DNA from: Pseudomonadota bacterium
Lineage (GTDB): Bacteria; Pseudomonadota; Alphaproteobacteria; Sphingomonadales; Sphingomonadaceae
Assembly (NCBI GenBank): GCA_023389105.1
Contig: JAEWEY010000010.1
Location: 1 to 64,000, forward strand
Length of the DNA stretch: 64,000 bases
Reading direction: 5' to 3'
Shown here: piece by piece, positions 16,866 through 26,050 of the stretch
How positions within the stretch are numbered: position 1 is the stretch's first letter
How the letters are laid out: the number at the start of each line of letters is the position of its first letter
Translations under genes and position numbers: made by a program
The notes under the pieces: model-generated
Database searches by the model: none
What the model was told of the DNA's origin: nothing
Seen by the model: the letters and a program-made list of their open reading frames with translations, nothing else

Positions 16866-17878
16866 GCTGGCGGTCTGCCCGGAATGCCCGTTAACATCGG
16901 AACGCTGGCGATCGCGTCATGGGCGCGGGGGAAGCCGGCACTAAGGTGATCGCGAAATTGGCGCTCGACCGGTGCTCCCTTCGCCAGTCCGAGCAGTCGC
17001 CTTATCCGCGAGAGAGTATGGCCAGCGATCCAAGCGCCATAGGCTGCTCCAGCTATCCCGAGACCTCGCGTCAACCCAAAGAGACGTGTGCGCGATCGAA
17101 ACACATAGCGCGGCAATCGTCGTTCGAGAGTGGCCTTACCAGTCGGATTCATGACTCCCGTCGCCGCACCCCCGATATGCAACACGCGGCTCATCGGTTC
17201 GATCGCCACTTTCCAGCCTGCCGTTCGGAACCGCCACATGAGTTCGACTTCTTCGTTATATAGAAAGAAGCCTTCGTCGAAGAGCCCAACCTCCCGCAAC
17301 GCTGAGACACGCAACATCGCGCTACCGCCTGTCACCCAGTCAACCTCCCTCGAAACTGCTGTTTCAACAGCGATGGGAGGCACACGGAGGAGTCTATCTA
17401 AAAAGCCAGTGCTCGCTCCGCGCGAGAATTCGCCGCGTACCGTTGGGAATGAGAAGGCGCTGCCAGCCGGCGATCCGTCCGCGTTCATGAGCTGACTACC
17501 GACAGCAGCCGTTCGCGGGTTCGCGCTCAAATAATCAACTAGCCGAGCAACCGCACCGGCGTAGACCTCCGCGTCAGGGTTTAGAAGGTGAACGAACTGT
17601 GGCGGACTGTCCGCCTGAGAAAGATGGAGGATCGCCTGATTATTCGCCCAACCAAAACCTCCATTCACCTCCAGCTGCAGGAGTGAAACCCAGTCCCCCC
17701 TGCTGGGCTCGTCAACGAAAGCTCGCAGTTGCTCGACGGAATTGTCGCCGGAAGCCCCATCGGCGACAATCACGCGAAGGTTTGGTAGCCCAGCACGCTC
17801 GCCTTCCAGCGCTTCGATGCACCGCATCGTCAACTCGGGCGTGCGATAGTTGACAATTACGACGGCGACTTCTGCCAT
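16841..17878 (-). CDS. GT2-family glycosyltransferase, rhamnosyltransferase-like
   Basis: A 345-residue GT-A enzyme with VAVVIVNYRTPELTMRCIEAL, VADGASGDNS, NGGFGWANNQAI, the DXD-type LLNPDAEVYAG and an acceptor segment GGSAMLRVSALREVGLFDEGFFLYNEEVELMWR. This is the WcaA/RfbF-like pattern often annotated as rhamnosyltransferase. It begins the two-gene leftward transferase unit. Donor specificity is not readable. About 100 bases of noncoding DNA separate it from the end of the T4SS operon. Confidence 0.88.
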   Translation of the reverse strand: MAEVAVVIVNYRTPELTMRCIEALEGERAGLPNLRVIVADGASGDNSVEQLRAFVDEPSRGDWVSLLQLEVNGGFGWANNQAILHLSQADSPPQFVHLLNPDAEVYAGAVARLVDYLSANPRTAAVGSQLMNADGSPAGSAFSFPTVRGEFSRGASTGFLDRLLRVPPIAVETAVSREVDWVTGGSAMLRVSALREVGLFDEGFFLYNEEVELMWRFRTAGWKVAIEPMSRVLHIGGAATGVMNPTGKATLERRLPRYVFRSRTRLFGLTRGLGIAGAAYGAWIAGHTLSRIRRLLGLAKGAPVERQFRDHLSAGFPRAHDAIASVPMLTGIPGRPPAWMERRWL

Positions 17879-17979
17879 TCAGGAGCCTTTAGAATGCCGC
17901 CAGTCGACCTGAACGAGTTTCGATGGTGGTATTTGCACGCGGAGCCGCGCAGCGTCCATCTGAATCGCACGTAGCGACA

Positions 17980-18954
17980 TTAGGCTACGGAAAGCTCTTC
18001 GATTGCCACAATCTTCCTGTCCGGCCCCTCGCGCCCGAGCTGGACGACGACGTCGATGACCGAGCGGGCGTAGTCGATCGTTTCCGACCGGGAAAGCCCG
18101 AGGCCTGATTGCATCACCATCAGCGACAATTGCTCAAGGGCACCGCTGGTCGAGTTGGCGTGGATGGTGCTGAACGAACCGGGGTGGCCGGTGTTCACGG
18201 CGCGCAGGAAGCTGACGGCTTCCTTCCCACGGAGCTCGCCGAGCAGGATGCGGTCCGGACGGAGGCGCAGCGCCGCTTGCAACAAGTCGTCGGTATTGAT
18301 GAGTGCCTCGCCCAGTTCGCCCTTTACGGCGATCAGGCCAAGGTCGTTCGGGCCATGCAGTTGCACTTCCGCGGTGTCTTCGACGACGATCACCCGCTGT
18401 TCGACCGGCACTTCGCGGAGCATGGCGTTGAGGAACGTTGTCTTGCCGGTCGAGGTGCCGCCGCTGATCAGGATGGTCTTCCGAGCCTTTACCGCCTGAC
18501 GGAGGAAGCCAACCGGATCGGCCTCCGCGGAGATCGGCGTCGTCTCAGCCTTGGGCTTAAGCGGCCCGGTCGCATATGCATCGAGCGGCAGATCGAGCAG
18601 GCAGTGGCGGCGCATTGCGAGTGCCCAATGCGCGCGCGTTGCGGTTGGCGCGACAAACTGCACGCGGGCGCCGTTGGGCAGCATCGCGGCAAGCAATGGC
18701 CGCTCGCGGCTAATGCCCTGATTACTGACGCGGGCGACCTGCTCCGCGAGCCGCTGCAGCAGGCTATCGTCGACCGTTTCGGCGTCGTGCCGGGTCATTT
18801 TGCCGCGCTGTTCGACCCAGACCTCGCCCGGCCGATTGACCAGGATTTCCGTCACGTCGTCCTGCACCAGCCAGGCACGAAACGGTTCCAGATAGGCGTC
18901 GAGAAACGGGTCGATCCCGTCGCGCCGGTTGGTCGGGAGCGCGGTCACGCTCAC
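17980..18954 (-). CDS. virB11: VirB11-type traffic ATPase
   Basis: A 324-residue hexameric ATPase of the type IV secretion inner-membrane complex. The Walker A motif is GGTSTGKTT (165-173), the Asp box is VVEDTAEVQ (190-198), the Walker B-like region is RPDRILLGELRG and the His box is GHPGSFSTIHANS. All key motifs look intact. It starts at a GTG overlapping the VirB10 stop (GTGA) and is the last gene of the operon. VirB11 energises pilus assembly and substrate transfer together with VirB4. Confidence 0.95.
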   Translation of the reverse strand: MSVTALPTNRRDGIDPFLDAYLEPFRAWLVQDDVTEILVNRPGEVWVEQRGKMTRHDAETVDDSLLQRLAEQVARVSNQGISRERPLLAAMLPNGARVQFVAPTATRAHWALAMRRHCLLDLPLDAYATGPLKPKAETTPISAEADPVGFLRQAVKARKTILISGGTSTGKTTFLNAMLREVPVEQRVIVVEDTAEVQLHGPNDLGLIAVKGELGEALINTDDLLQAALRLRPDRILLGELRGKEAVSFLRAVNTGHPGSFSTIHANSTSGALEQLSLMVMQSGLGLSRSETIDYARSVIDVVVQLGREGPDRKIVAIEELSVA

Positions 18955-20135
18955 CCGTTGGCGCCCTCGGGAAAGATCAGGTCGCGCGCGGTGAATACGC
19001 GGATCGGCTCACCCTGGCGGACCTTGATGGTCGGACCGCGGTTCCCGTTCTGCTGGACGGCGGCCGAGGCGGCGTTCTGACCGCCGCCGACGATCACCGT
19101 CGATGCTCCGCCGCTCGCTAGCTGCGTCGCGCCGCCAAGGATCGACAGGAGGATCGCCGAACCGAAGCGCGAGAAGAAGTGGCTGTTGACCTGGCCGCCC
19201 ACCCCCGCCTGACCACTGAAGTCGGAAGCGGGCGAAGCGAGGGCCACGGAAACGCCGTCCGGTCGAACGAGACGGGTCCACATCAAATAGGCGCGGCGCT
19301 GGCCGGATTGGGTCGCGCCCTTATATTCCCCGATCAGTCGCGACGAGCGGGGGATGAGGACACGACTACCGTCGAACGAACGAACGTCCTGGCTGACCAC
19401 AGCCCTCACATAACCCGGGACGTCGGTATCGATTGCCGTTTCGAGGACCGCCGGGATCAACGTCCCCTGAACGACGGTGCTGGCCGGCGCGACCAAGTTG
19501 GTCGAACGCGCAGAACCATTGTCGCCGATGACCCCGCGGCCCGGCGAGCCACCTGCCAGCAGGGTCGGCGCGCCATCGGCGTCGCGAGCACTGTTGGGGC
19601 CGGCGGCCACTGTGGCGTTCGGCGAACTGCTGCCGTCGTAGACGAGGACCGGAACCGATTGCGGAGACATGCCCGGAACCGGAACTGCGCCGGGCATCGG
19701 ATTGGCGCCCGCCATTGGCATCGGCTGCGGTGCCATCATTGGCGTTGCGCCGGGCTCGAGCGGCATGCCGATGGGGCGGCCAGGAACCGCGGTAGCGCCG
19801 GGCATCGCGGGAGCCATGGCGGTCGGCGTCGCCGTGGCGGTGGCTGGCGCTGCCGTCGGGCTCCGATGCGAGCTCAGCGACATGAAGGTTGCGACGCCGA
19901 GCACCAGCGCGATCGCGCCACCGGCGGCGAGGCCCATATTGTCCTTGCGGCTCTTCTGGCGTGCGACGATCGGATAGGCGTTCTGGCTGGCGACGACGAG
20001 CGCCTGCTCGTCGATCTCGAGCCGCGGGTCGGTTTGCGGCACGATCGCCGGAAGACTGCTGCGGACGGAATCTTCCCACGGGCCGCGGACGGCGCCGTTG
20101 CCGAGATCCTCTGTGACGACCCGTTTAGCGTCCAT
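18951..20135 (-). CDS. virB10: VirB10/TrbI-type T4SS core protein
   Basis: A 394-residue protein spanning the envelope: cytoplasmic N-terminus of about 67 residues, one transmembrane helix (about 70-90) and a Pro/Met/Ala-rich periplasmic linker (about 92-170). The C-terminal TrbI beta-barrel domain shows GTLIPAVLETAIDTDVPGYV, RVLIPRSSRLIGEY and AILLSILGGATQLA (the antenna segment). It forms the outer-membrane core with VirB9. The gene overlaps VirB9 by 11 bp and VirB11 by 4 bp. Confidence 0.93.
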   Translation of the reverse strand: MDAKRVVTEDLGNGAVRGPWEDSVRSSLPAIVPQTDPRLEIDEQALVVASQNAYPIVARQKSRKDNMGLAAGGAIALVLGVATFMSLSSHRSPTAAPATATATPTAMAPAMPGATAVPGRPIGMPLEPGATPMMAPQPMPMAGANPMPGAVPVPGMSPQSVPVLVYDGSSSPNATVAAGPNSARDADGAPTLLAGGSPGRGVIGDNGSARSTNLVAPASTVVQGTLIPAVLETAIDTDVPGYVRAVVSQDVRSFDGSRVLIPRSSRLIGEYKGATQSGQRRAYLMWTRLVRPDGVSVALASPASDFSGQAGVGGQVNSHFFSRFGSAILLSILGGATQLASGGASTVIVGGGQNAASAAVQQNGNRGPTIKVRQGEPIRVFTARDLIFPEGANG

Positions 20136-21009
20136 TGTCGGTCACCTTGTCGCTGTAGAGCGAAGTCATGTTCGCGAGCTTCACCGCGCTGGCGGCTGGC
20201 GGCGGCAGCGGCGGCGGTGCAGCTTCGCTGATCACCGGAGCTGGCACGGGCGCCTGCTGCGCGACGCGGGTATCGGCGGTAACGGGACGCGATTGCGGGA
20301 TGACCTGCCGGGTCGGCCACAGGGCCGCGCTGCGCTTGCCGTAGCGGAGCACGAGATTGCTCGGCACCGGCGTCACGACGATATACTCGCCGCGAAGCTG
20401 ATAGTTGACCGGGCCTTCCTGCTTGTCCTCGTTCTGGGTCAGGATCGCCGGCAGCGGCGTTTCCTTGTCCCAGGCGAGATAGACCGACGATCCGTCGTCG
20501 AAAACGCGCGCGGGAAGCAGGCCCTTGTTGCCGTTGCTCTTCCAGTCGAAGTGAAGCTTCTCGGCGACCGCCGTCGGACGCGTAGTTGCTGCAGCAACCT
20601 GCTGCGCTGCGGCCTTGGCAACCTCAGCCTTCTTCTCGTTCGGATAGCTGAACTTCATCGCGTAAACCGCGGAAGCCGACGCTTCGCCGGCCACGAGGTC
20701 GAACATGTAGGTCCGCTTGTCCGTGACGACGGTCATGTTGGTGCGGCTGTGCGGCGCGAGCGGTTTCACGAACAGCAGGCTGGCGCGGCGGTTCGGCGTG
20801 ATCTGCCACTTGGAGGAATCCCCCACGGCGACGTTCTCGATCTTCTCGTCGCCCGAAAATTCGATCGTCGATTGGATGCCGGACTTGCCGACGATGCGAA
20901 CGATCTGCTCCGGATCATAGGCTACGGAGCGGATGCGGCTGTCAGTGGCGGCCGAAGCAGCCGGCGAAACCAGGAGCGCAAGCGCGGCGAAACTAACCGT
21001 GCGGATCAT
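20125..21009 (-). CDS. virB9: VirB9/TrbG-type T4SS core protein
   Basis: A 294-residue periplasmic/outer-membrane protein with a signal peptide (MIRTVSFAALALLVSPAASA). The N-terminal domain has RIRSVAYDPEQIVRI, and the C-terminal domain has FDWKSNGNKGLLPARVFDDG and a RGEYIVV segment. It pairs with VirB10 in the outer-membrane core. I chose the ATG at 21009 because it gives a clean signal peptide and overlaps the VirB6 stop by ATGA; a longer frame upstream is a shadow of VirB6. No VirB7 lipoprotein gene, the usual stabiliser of VirB9, is present. Confidence 0.93.
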   Translation of the reverse strand: MIRTVSFAALALLVSPAASAATDSRIRSVAYDPEQIVRIVGKSGIQSTIEFSGDEKIENVAVGDSSKWQITPNRRASLLFVKPLAPHSRTNMTVVTDKRTYMFDLVAGEASASAVYAMKFSYPNEKKAEVAKAAAQQVAAATTRPTAVAEKLHFDWKSNGNKGLLPARVFDDGSSVYLAWDKETPLPAILTQNEDKQEGPVNYQLRGEYIVVTPVPSNLVLRYGKRSAALWPTRQVIPQSRPVTADTRVAQQAPVPAPVISEAAPPPLPPPAASAVKLANMTSLYSDKVTDNGR

Positions 21010-22187
21010 CGAAAAATCTCTCGCGAAACATTGTTGGTGGCACCGGCGACCCGGTGATGAAGATAGCGCATCTGCCCCCGCGCATCGCTCGGACCGGGCA
21101 GCGCTGGGACGGGTGCAGAGGCCGGAAGAGCGGCAATGCGGGCCATGGCCGGCGCTGGTAGGCGGCTGCCCATGGCAGCAGCTTCGATGCTGGCGACAGT
21201 GGTGCGGACGCGGTCCGAAGCGATGTTGGCATTCGTCGCGGCGACGGCAGAGGGCGTGAGCGCCCGCTCCTGGTGAGGGACGGCGGGCGCTGCTGCATGG
21301 CCAGCCGAAGCAGCAGCGGCGAAGCGGCCCAGCTTCCAGCTCTTCGTCAGGTTGCCGGCGACCTTGAAGACCATGATCATCAGCGTGAGGTAGATGATCG
21401 AGGCGGTCAGGATGGTGACGGCCGTGCGAAGCGGGATGACGCCGTTCGCCTGATCGAGCGCAGTCACCATCGGCGAGATGGCGGCCAGCGCCCCGCTCCC
21501 CATGACCACGGTCAGCAGTGGAACGAGAGCGAACATGGCAACGCTCTTCAGCCAGCCTTCGAACAGGCCGCGCGTCCCTTCGAACAGGGCGAGCACGATG
21601 AAGACGGGGCCGATGATGAGCAGCGCCGCAAGCGCGAGCCGGCAAACAACGAGCACGCCGACCGTACCTAGCAGCATGATGAGGGCGCCGAGGGACAACA
21701 GGTTGGCGGGCGAAGCCATCGCCGGAGTTGCAGCGGCAACCGCCGGGTTCACCGGCGCGACCGAGGTTGCGGCGTCGGAAATGGCAGTGAAGAAGCCGTC
21801 GAGCTGCTGCGCGAACAGCATCGTTGCGCTGCCCTTCGAGCCGACCAGCACACTGGCGATCTCGTCCGGCGCACCGGTGGCCAGGTTCCAGACCACCGAT
21901 TGATAGGCGATCCAGGAGGTGGCGAAGGTCAGCACCAGGCCAAGCGTCATCATCCGCGGCGTCAGCACCGACAGGCGGAGCGCCGAGCGGCCGGTCAGCA
22001 GGTTGAACGCCAGCAGCGCGATATAGAGCGTCAGGATAATCGTCAGCGCGGTCTGGAAACTGCCGTGCGCGCCGAACAGGCGGCCGAAGCTGACCGCCGT
22101 CGCGTCATTCGCGAGGCAATCGATCTTCGACAGCGCGTCGGCGATCCCGGCAGGCCCGTCGGCGCCAAAAGGCTCGCACACGCTCAT
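21006..22187 (-). CDS. virB6: VirB6/TrbL-type polytopic T4SS protein
   Basis: A 393-residue inner-membrane protein with five to six hydrophobic segments between about 45 and 290 and the family stretch FEGWLKSVAMFALVPLLTVVMGSGALA. A long Ala/Pro-rich, Arg-poor tail follows. VirB6 forms part of the substrate channel. The start MSVCEPFGADG at 22187 overlaps the VirB4 stop (ATGA); 16 extra upstream codons are possible but lie inside VirB4. Confidence 0.88.
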   Translation of the reverse strand: MSVCEPFGADGPAGIADALSKIDCLANDATAVSFGRLFGAHGSFQTALTIILTLYIALLAFNLLTGRSALRLSVLTPRMMTLGLVLTFATSWIAYQSVVWNLATGAPDEIASVLVGSKGSATMLFAQQLDGFFTAISDAATSVAPVNPAVAAATPAMASPANLLSLGALIMLLGTVGVLVVCRLALAALLIIGPVFIVLALFEGTRGLFEGWLKSVAMFALVPLLTVVMGSGALAAISPMVTALDQANGVIPLRTAVTILTASIIYLTLMIMVFKVAGNLTKSWKLGRFAAAASAGHAAAPAVPHQERALTPSAVAATNANIASDRVRTTVASIEAAAMGSRLPAPAMARIAALPASAPVPALPGPSDARGQMRYLHHRVAGATNNVSREIFR

Positions 22188-24589
22188 TCGGCGGCGGCCA
22201 GCCAGTAATCGTCGCTGGCAGGCGAACCCGGCCAAGGCGTGCGGGTCAGCATCGGGTACCAGACCGCCGGATCGTCGCCCACCGCGCCGCGGATCTCGTC
22301 GAGGCGGCGCACGCTGGACTCGCGGCCCGACAGGACCGTCAGCACGTCCGGCATGCCATTGAGGTCGAGGCGGACCACGACGGAGCGGTTAGCCTGGCGG
22401 ACCAGGAAGCAACGGCTGTGCGCCGGCAGGCTGCGAATGAACTCGAATTCCTGCGCGCTGAGGCCGAAGCCCTGGCAATAATGTTCTTCGCGCGCCTTGG
22501 TGTTGGGCATGAAGATCGCCGTCGCCGTCTGCTCGACGATGGCCGAGGAGATCGAGCTGTCGAGAGCGTCGGCCGCCGACTGGGTCGCGAAGCCGATCAT
22601 CGCATTGCGCTTACGCAGCGTCTTCATCCAGTTGCGGATGCGTGCGGCGAACAAAGGATCGTCGAGCGCCTTCCAGGCCTCGTCGATCAGGATCATCGTC
22701 GGCGAACCGTCCAGCCGCTGCTCGATGCGGTGGAAGAGGTAGAGCAGCACCGGAGTCCGCAGGCGGCGGTCCTCCAGCAGCTCGGTCATGTCGAAGCCGA
22801 GCACGCGGTTGTTGAAGTCGAGCTCGTCCTCGCGATTGTCGAACAGCCAGGCATGCTCGCCGTCGAAAATGAACGGGTCGAGCCGCGACGGCAGATCGCC
22901 CGGTTCCGGACGGCGGCCGCCACCGAGCAGGTCGCGCATGAAGCGCAGCCGGCGCAATTCGGGACCGTGGGCGTAGATTTCGTCGATTGCCCTGGCGATG
23001 GCGCCCTCTTCCTCGCCCTTGGCTTCGAGCAGGCCGCTCAGCCAATCGCGGAGGAAGGCGCGATTGCCGGCCTCATCGGGCAGGCGAAGCGGGTTGAAGC
23101 CGGTCGGCGCCCCGCGGTTGATTCGCTCGTACCGGCCGCCGAGCGCGCGAAGGAAGATTTCCGATCCGCGGTCCTTGTCGAACAGGATCGTGCGCGGCGA
23201 GAACTTCTGCGCCTGGGCGGCGAGGAAGTTGAGCACCACGGTCTTGCCCGAACCCGAGGGGCCGATGATCGTGAAATTGCCGAGGTCGCCTTCGTGGAAA
23301 TTGAAGAAGTACGGCGTCGAGCTGGTCGTCTCGAACGTCGTGACCGCATCGCCCCAGTGGTTGCCGCGGGCGCGACCCATGGGGAAGCCATGCAGCGAGA
23401 TGAAGCCGGCCGCATTCGAACTCGAGATCAGGGCACGGCGGACGACATATTGCTCGTTACCTGGGAACTGGCCCCAGAACGCCGGCTCCAGATTGACGTC
23501 CTCGCGGACGGCGACGGCGCCGATATCCGCCAGCGCCGCAGCGGCATCGGCCGTCGCGGTCTCGAGCGTTTCGAGCGTCGGGCTGCGAACCAGCAGGCTC
23601 AAGTGGTGATCGCCGAAGGTCAGCTGACCCGCGCCGACCGCGTCGCGGGCGGCAAGCATTTCGGCGCGCTCGGTCGCCGCGCCTTCGTCCGCGCTGCGCA
23701 GGCGGCGAAGCGACAGGTCGATCCGCTCGCGCGCGGTCTGACGCTCGATCGGTGCGAAGCTTTCGGTGATGACCAGTTCGTGCGGGACACGCAGCAGCGA
23801 GTCCAGCAGGCCGGCGCGGCTCGAATCCGGATATTCCTTGATACCAAGGATGCTGGCGAAGCCGCGGCGGGCAGGCCCCCTTACCTCGATCGCGTCGAGA
23901 CCGAAGCTGACGCGCGCATACGGGATGTGCTGGCCGAGGTCCTGTTCCGGACGCGGCATCAGCACCGGCCGCATCTCGCCATTGTAGAGCGCCGACAGCA
24001 GCTCGAGCGGTTCCGAATAGATGCCCGTCTCGGTCTCGTACGTGCCGAGGACGCGGACGCCATAAGACTGCAGCGCGGCACTGAGCGCAGCCGTCGTCGA
24101 ATCCAGTTCGAGCGCCTCGGCGCCGGTCAGGTGCTCGGCGGCGGCCTGCTTGCTGCCAAGCCGGCTAAGCCGCTCCGGAAGGCCGGCCTTGCCGCGCGGG
24201 GGGCGGATGACGATGGTCAGAAACTGCTCGTTGAGGAACAGGCGCTCCTGATTGAGCTGGTCCTTCCAGCGGCGATCCAGATCGGCCGAAAAAGCATCGG
24301 GGGTACGGGCGCCGAGATCCACCTCGACCCGGCGGCGGATCAGATGGTGATAGAGGACGGCCTTGGAATTGAGCGCGCTGCGCAGCACGACATCGCGCAC
24401 GGCGAGGAGGTGGTTGAGGACCTCGTCATCCTCAGTCTCGAACGGGAAGCCGGCGAGGCGCATGCAGCGCATCAGGGAGCCATCGCGCAGGCGCAGCGTC
24501 GAAGCGTCGATGTGCCGCGCGTAAGGCAAGCGGTCGCCGCCGCGGGCTTCGCGCTTGTTCCAGGCTGCAGGTCCCAACCATTTGGTCAT
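22184..24589 (-). CDS. virB4: VirB4-type T4SS ATPase
   Basis: An 801-residue ATPase of full family length. The N-terminal CagE/TrbE/VirB domain occupies about 1-400. The ATPase domain has Walker A GPSGSGKT near 445, DKDRGSEIFLRALGG, Walker B MILIDEAWKAL near 630, and FATQSAADALDS. It powers pilus biogenesis and substrate transfer and is the most conserved T4SS component. Its motifs are intact. It lies between VirB3 (19-bp gap) and VirB6 (overlap). Confidence 0.96.
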   Translation of the reverse strand: MTKWLGPAAWNKREARGGDRLPYARHIDASTLRLRDGSLMRCMRLAGFPFETEDDEVLNHLLAVRDVVLRSALNSKAVLYHHLIRRRVEVDLGARTPDAFSADLDRRWKDQLNQERLFLNEQFLTIVIRPPRGKAGLPERLSRLGSKQAAAEHLTGAEALELDSTTAALSAALQSYGVRVLGTYETETGIYSEPLELLSALYNGEMRPVLMPRPEQDLGQHIPYARVSFGLDAIEVRGPARRGFASILGIKEYPDSSRAGLLDSLLRVPHELVITESFAPIERQTARERIDLSLRRLRSADEGAATERAEMLAARDAVGAGQLTFGDHHLSLLVRSPTLETLETATADAAAALADIGAVAVREDVNLEPAFWGQFPGNEQYVVRRALISSSNAAGFISLHGFPMGRARGNHWGDAVTTFETTSSTPYFFNFHEGDLGNFTIIGPSGSGKTVVLNFLAAQAQKFSPRTILFDKDRGSEIFLRALGGRYERINRGAPTGFNPLRLPDEAGNRAFLRDWLSGLLEAKGEEEGAIARAIDEIYAHGPELRRLRFMRDLLGGGRRPEPGDLPSRLDPFIFDGEHAWLFDNREDELDFNNRVLGFDMTELLEDRRLRTPVLLYLFHRIEQRLDGSPTMILIDEAWKALDDPLFAARIRNWMKTLRKRNAMIGFATQSAADALDSSISSAIVEQTATAIFMPNTKAREEHYCQGFGLSAQEFEFIRSLPAHSRCFLVRQANRSVVVRLDLNGMPDVLTVLSGRESSVRRLDEIRGAVGDDPAVWYPMLTRTPWPGSPASDDYWLAAAE

Positions 24590-24608
24590 GGGGTGAGCGT
24601 CTTCCTTC

Positions 24609-24890
24609 TCAAGGCGCGTAGCTGTTGCAGCCCCACCGCTTCCAATTGCGGGTGCGGGGGCAACGGCTGACCTTGGTGATCCACAAGTCGAAAATCCGCG
24701 GTTCGCGGAGGCAGGCGAAATAGCCGATCACGTGAACGGCGAGCGCCACCGGCAGCGCGAGCAAGCTGCGGGTGATGAGAAACGCTTCCGTCGTCACCGC
24801 GGCATTGATGATGAAATAGCTGTAGGTCACGCCCGCGAACATCTGCGGCCGGGTCAGGGCACGAAAGACGGGGGCGCGGGAGATGGCCAT
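24609..24890 (-). CDS. virB3: VirB3-type T4SS inner-membrane protein
   Basis: A 93-residue protein with the characteristic RAPVFRALTRPQMFAGVTYSYFI opening and two hydrophobic segments (about 20-38 and 45-63), then a Cys- and Arg-containing tail. VirB3 associates with VirB4. The ATG at 24890 fits the family start; an upstream extension is Arg-rich shadow sequence. It lies seven bases after the VirB2 stop. Confidence 0.88.
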   Translation of the reverse strand: MAISRAPVFRALTRPQMFAGVTYSYFIINAAVTTEAFLITRSLLALPVALAVHVIGYFACLREPRIFDLWITKVSRCPRTRNWKRWGCNSYAP

Positions 24891-24897
24891 GCCGCGC

Positions 24898-25197
24898 CTA
24901 ACCCGCCGACGCCGCCTGGATGCCGCTGACGATCGCGCCGGCGCCAAACAGGATGAAACAGCCGATGATGACCGTCGCGCCGAAGCGCCAGTTCATGCGG
25001 CCGGTGAGCATCATGAAGCCGACCATGGCGACCGCGATGACGGCGACGGCGGTGGCGACGTTGCCGAGCAACGTCCCCTGCAGCCACATCAAAGCGTTGA
25101 CGATCGGCCCCGACCCCTGCGGGTCCTGAGCGGCGGCAAGCGCTGGTGCGCTGGTCAGAATCATCGGGAAAGCGGCGAGACCGCGGACGGATTTCAT
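24898..25197 (-). CDS. virB2: VirB2/TrbC-type pilin
   Basis: A 99-residue pilin precursor with a signal peptide (MKSVRGLAAFPMILTSAPALAAA). Two hydrophobic helices are separated by a short basic loop (MMLTGRMNWRFGATVIIG), the standard VirB2/TrbC hairpin. The mature peptide of about 75 residues would form the T4SS pilus or stay in the channel. Its start overlaps the stop of the VirB1-like gene (ATGA). Confidence 0.9.
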   Translation of the reverse strand: MKSVRGLAAFPMILTSAPALAAAQDPQGSGPIVNALMWLQGTLLGNVATAVAVIAVAMVGFMMLTGRMNWRFGATVIIGCFILFGAGAIVSGIQAASAG

Positions 25198-25865
25198 TGA
25201 TTGGCTCCGGAGCTGGCTGCGATGCGACGCACGATCGACGACACGTAATTCTGGGTTTCGGCGATTGCGGGAATACCCCCAGCGCTGCGGACACGGCCGG
25301 GCCCGGCGTTATACGCCGCGAGTGCCTTTTCCACATTTCCGTCAAATTGATCAAGGAGTTGGCGAAGATATCGCGCCCCGCCGTGGAGATTTGCGACGGG
25401 GTCTGCAGGATTGACGCCGAGGTAGCGGGCGGTTGCCGGCATCAGCTGCGCGAGACCCATCGCGCCCTTCGGGGACAGCGCTTGCGGGTTCCACCGGCTC
25501 TCCTGCCAGACGAGAGCGGACAGCAGGGTCGGGCTGATGTTGTTCGCGGCTGCGGCCTGCATCAGGGCGCCGGCAAACTGCGAGGGAACCGGAGCCGGGG
25601 CGACCGCCGTGAAGGCAAAGGCCGGCACGACCGGCGTGCCGCTCTCGTCGACTACCTTGTCCGATGCCGGGGTGACGACCTCAAAACTGGAAGCACCGGC
25701 GCCATTGCGCACGGACACGGTGCCATCGTCGCCGATCTCCATGACCTGCGCGGAAGCCGGACACGCGCCAAGGACCGCCGCAACGCCAAAGGCGCCCGCA
25801 AGCAGATGCCGGCGGCATCCCGCAAAACAAACGGCTGCAGTACGCAGCGAAAAACCAGTCAACAA
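25194..25865 (-). CDS. virB1: VirB1-type lytic transglycosylase
   Basis: A 223-residue secreted muramidase: N-terminal export signal ending near ASAQ (residue 40), a Val/Ala/Pro linker, then an SLT domain. The domain has NISPTLLSALVWQESRWNPQALSPKGAMGLAQLMPATA with the catalytic Glu, and ends ALAAYNAGPGRV. It opens peptidoglycan for the T4SS and heads the operon. The start is a TTG with GGGGGGTGGCGG upstream. The operon promoter must lie in the 185-base noncoding stretch to 26050, where I see AT-rich DNA but no convincing -35/-10 pair. Confidence 0.9.
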   Translation of the reverse strand: MLTGFSLRTAAVCFAGCRRHLLAGAFGVAAVLGACPASAQVMEIGDDGTVSVRNGAGASSFEVVTPASDKVVDESGTPVVPAFAFTAVAPAPVPSQFAGALMQAAAANNISPTLLSALVWQESRWNPQALSPKGAMGLAQLMPATARYLGVNPADPVANLHGGARYLRQLLDQFDGNVEKALAAYNAGPGRVRSAGGIPAIAETQNYVSSIVRRIAASSGANQ

Positions 25866-26050
25866 AATCCGCCACCCCCCAAGGTGCTGTCAGCTATTTT
25901 GCACAGCCACGACCATCGGGCGAGATAGTTAATAATTGTTTACGGTAGGATGTGGTTGGGTGGGGATTCTCAGAGGCGATGGCTGTCGGATGGCTGGGAA
26001 CTCACTACTCACGCAGACGACGACCCGTTGAACTAAAAGTAAATGACCGA

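Noticed and set aside
18109..20231. Long plus-strand frames opposite virB11 and virB10
   Set aside because: Composition is typical antisense of high-GC genes; no ribosome binding sites or motifs.
21010..21645. A long N-terminal extension of the VirB9 frame
   Set aside because: The stretch lies wholly inside virB6 and is Arg/His-rich without family character; the ATG at 21009 gives a proper signal peptide.
22418..24670. A 750-codon open frame on the plus strand opposite virB4
   Set aside because: It is the antisense shadow of a GC-rich gene; the product is Arg/Ala/Glu-rich without any motif, while virB4 on the other strand has all family motifs.
17980..25865. The T4SS operon as an integrated conjugative element
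   Set aside because: No integrase, relaxase, coupling protein, direct repeats or tRNA junction flank it; neighbouring tRNAs are more than 18 kb away.
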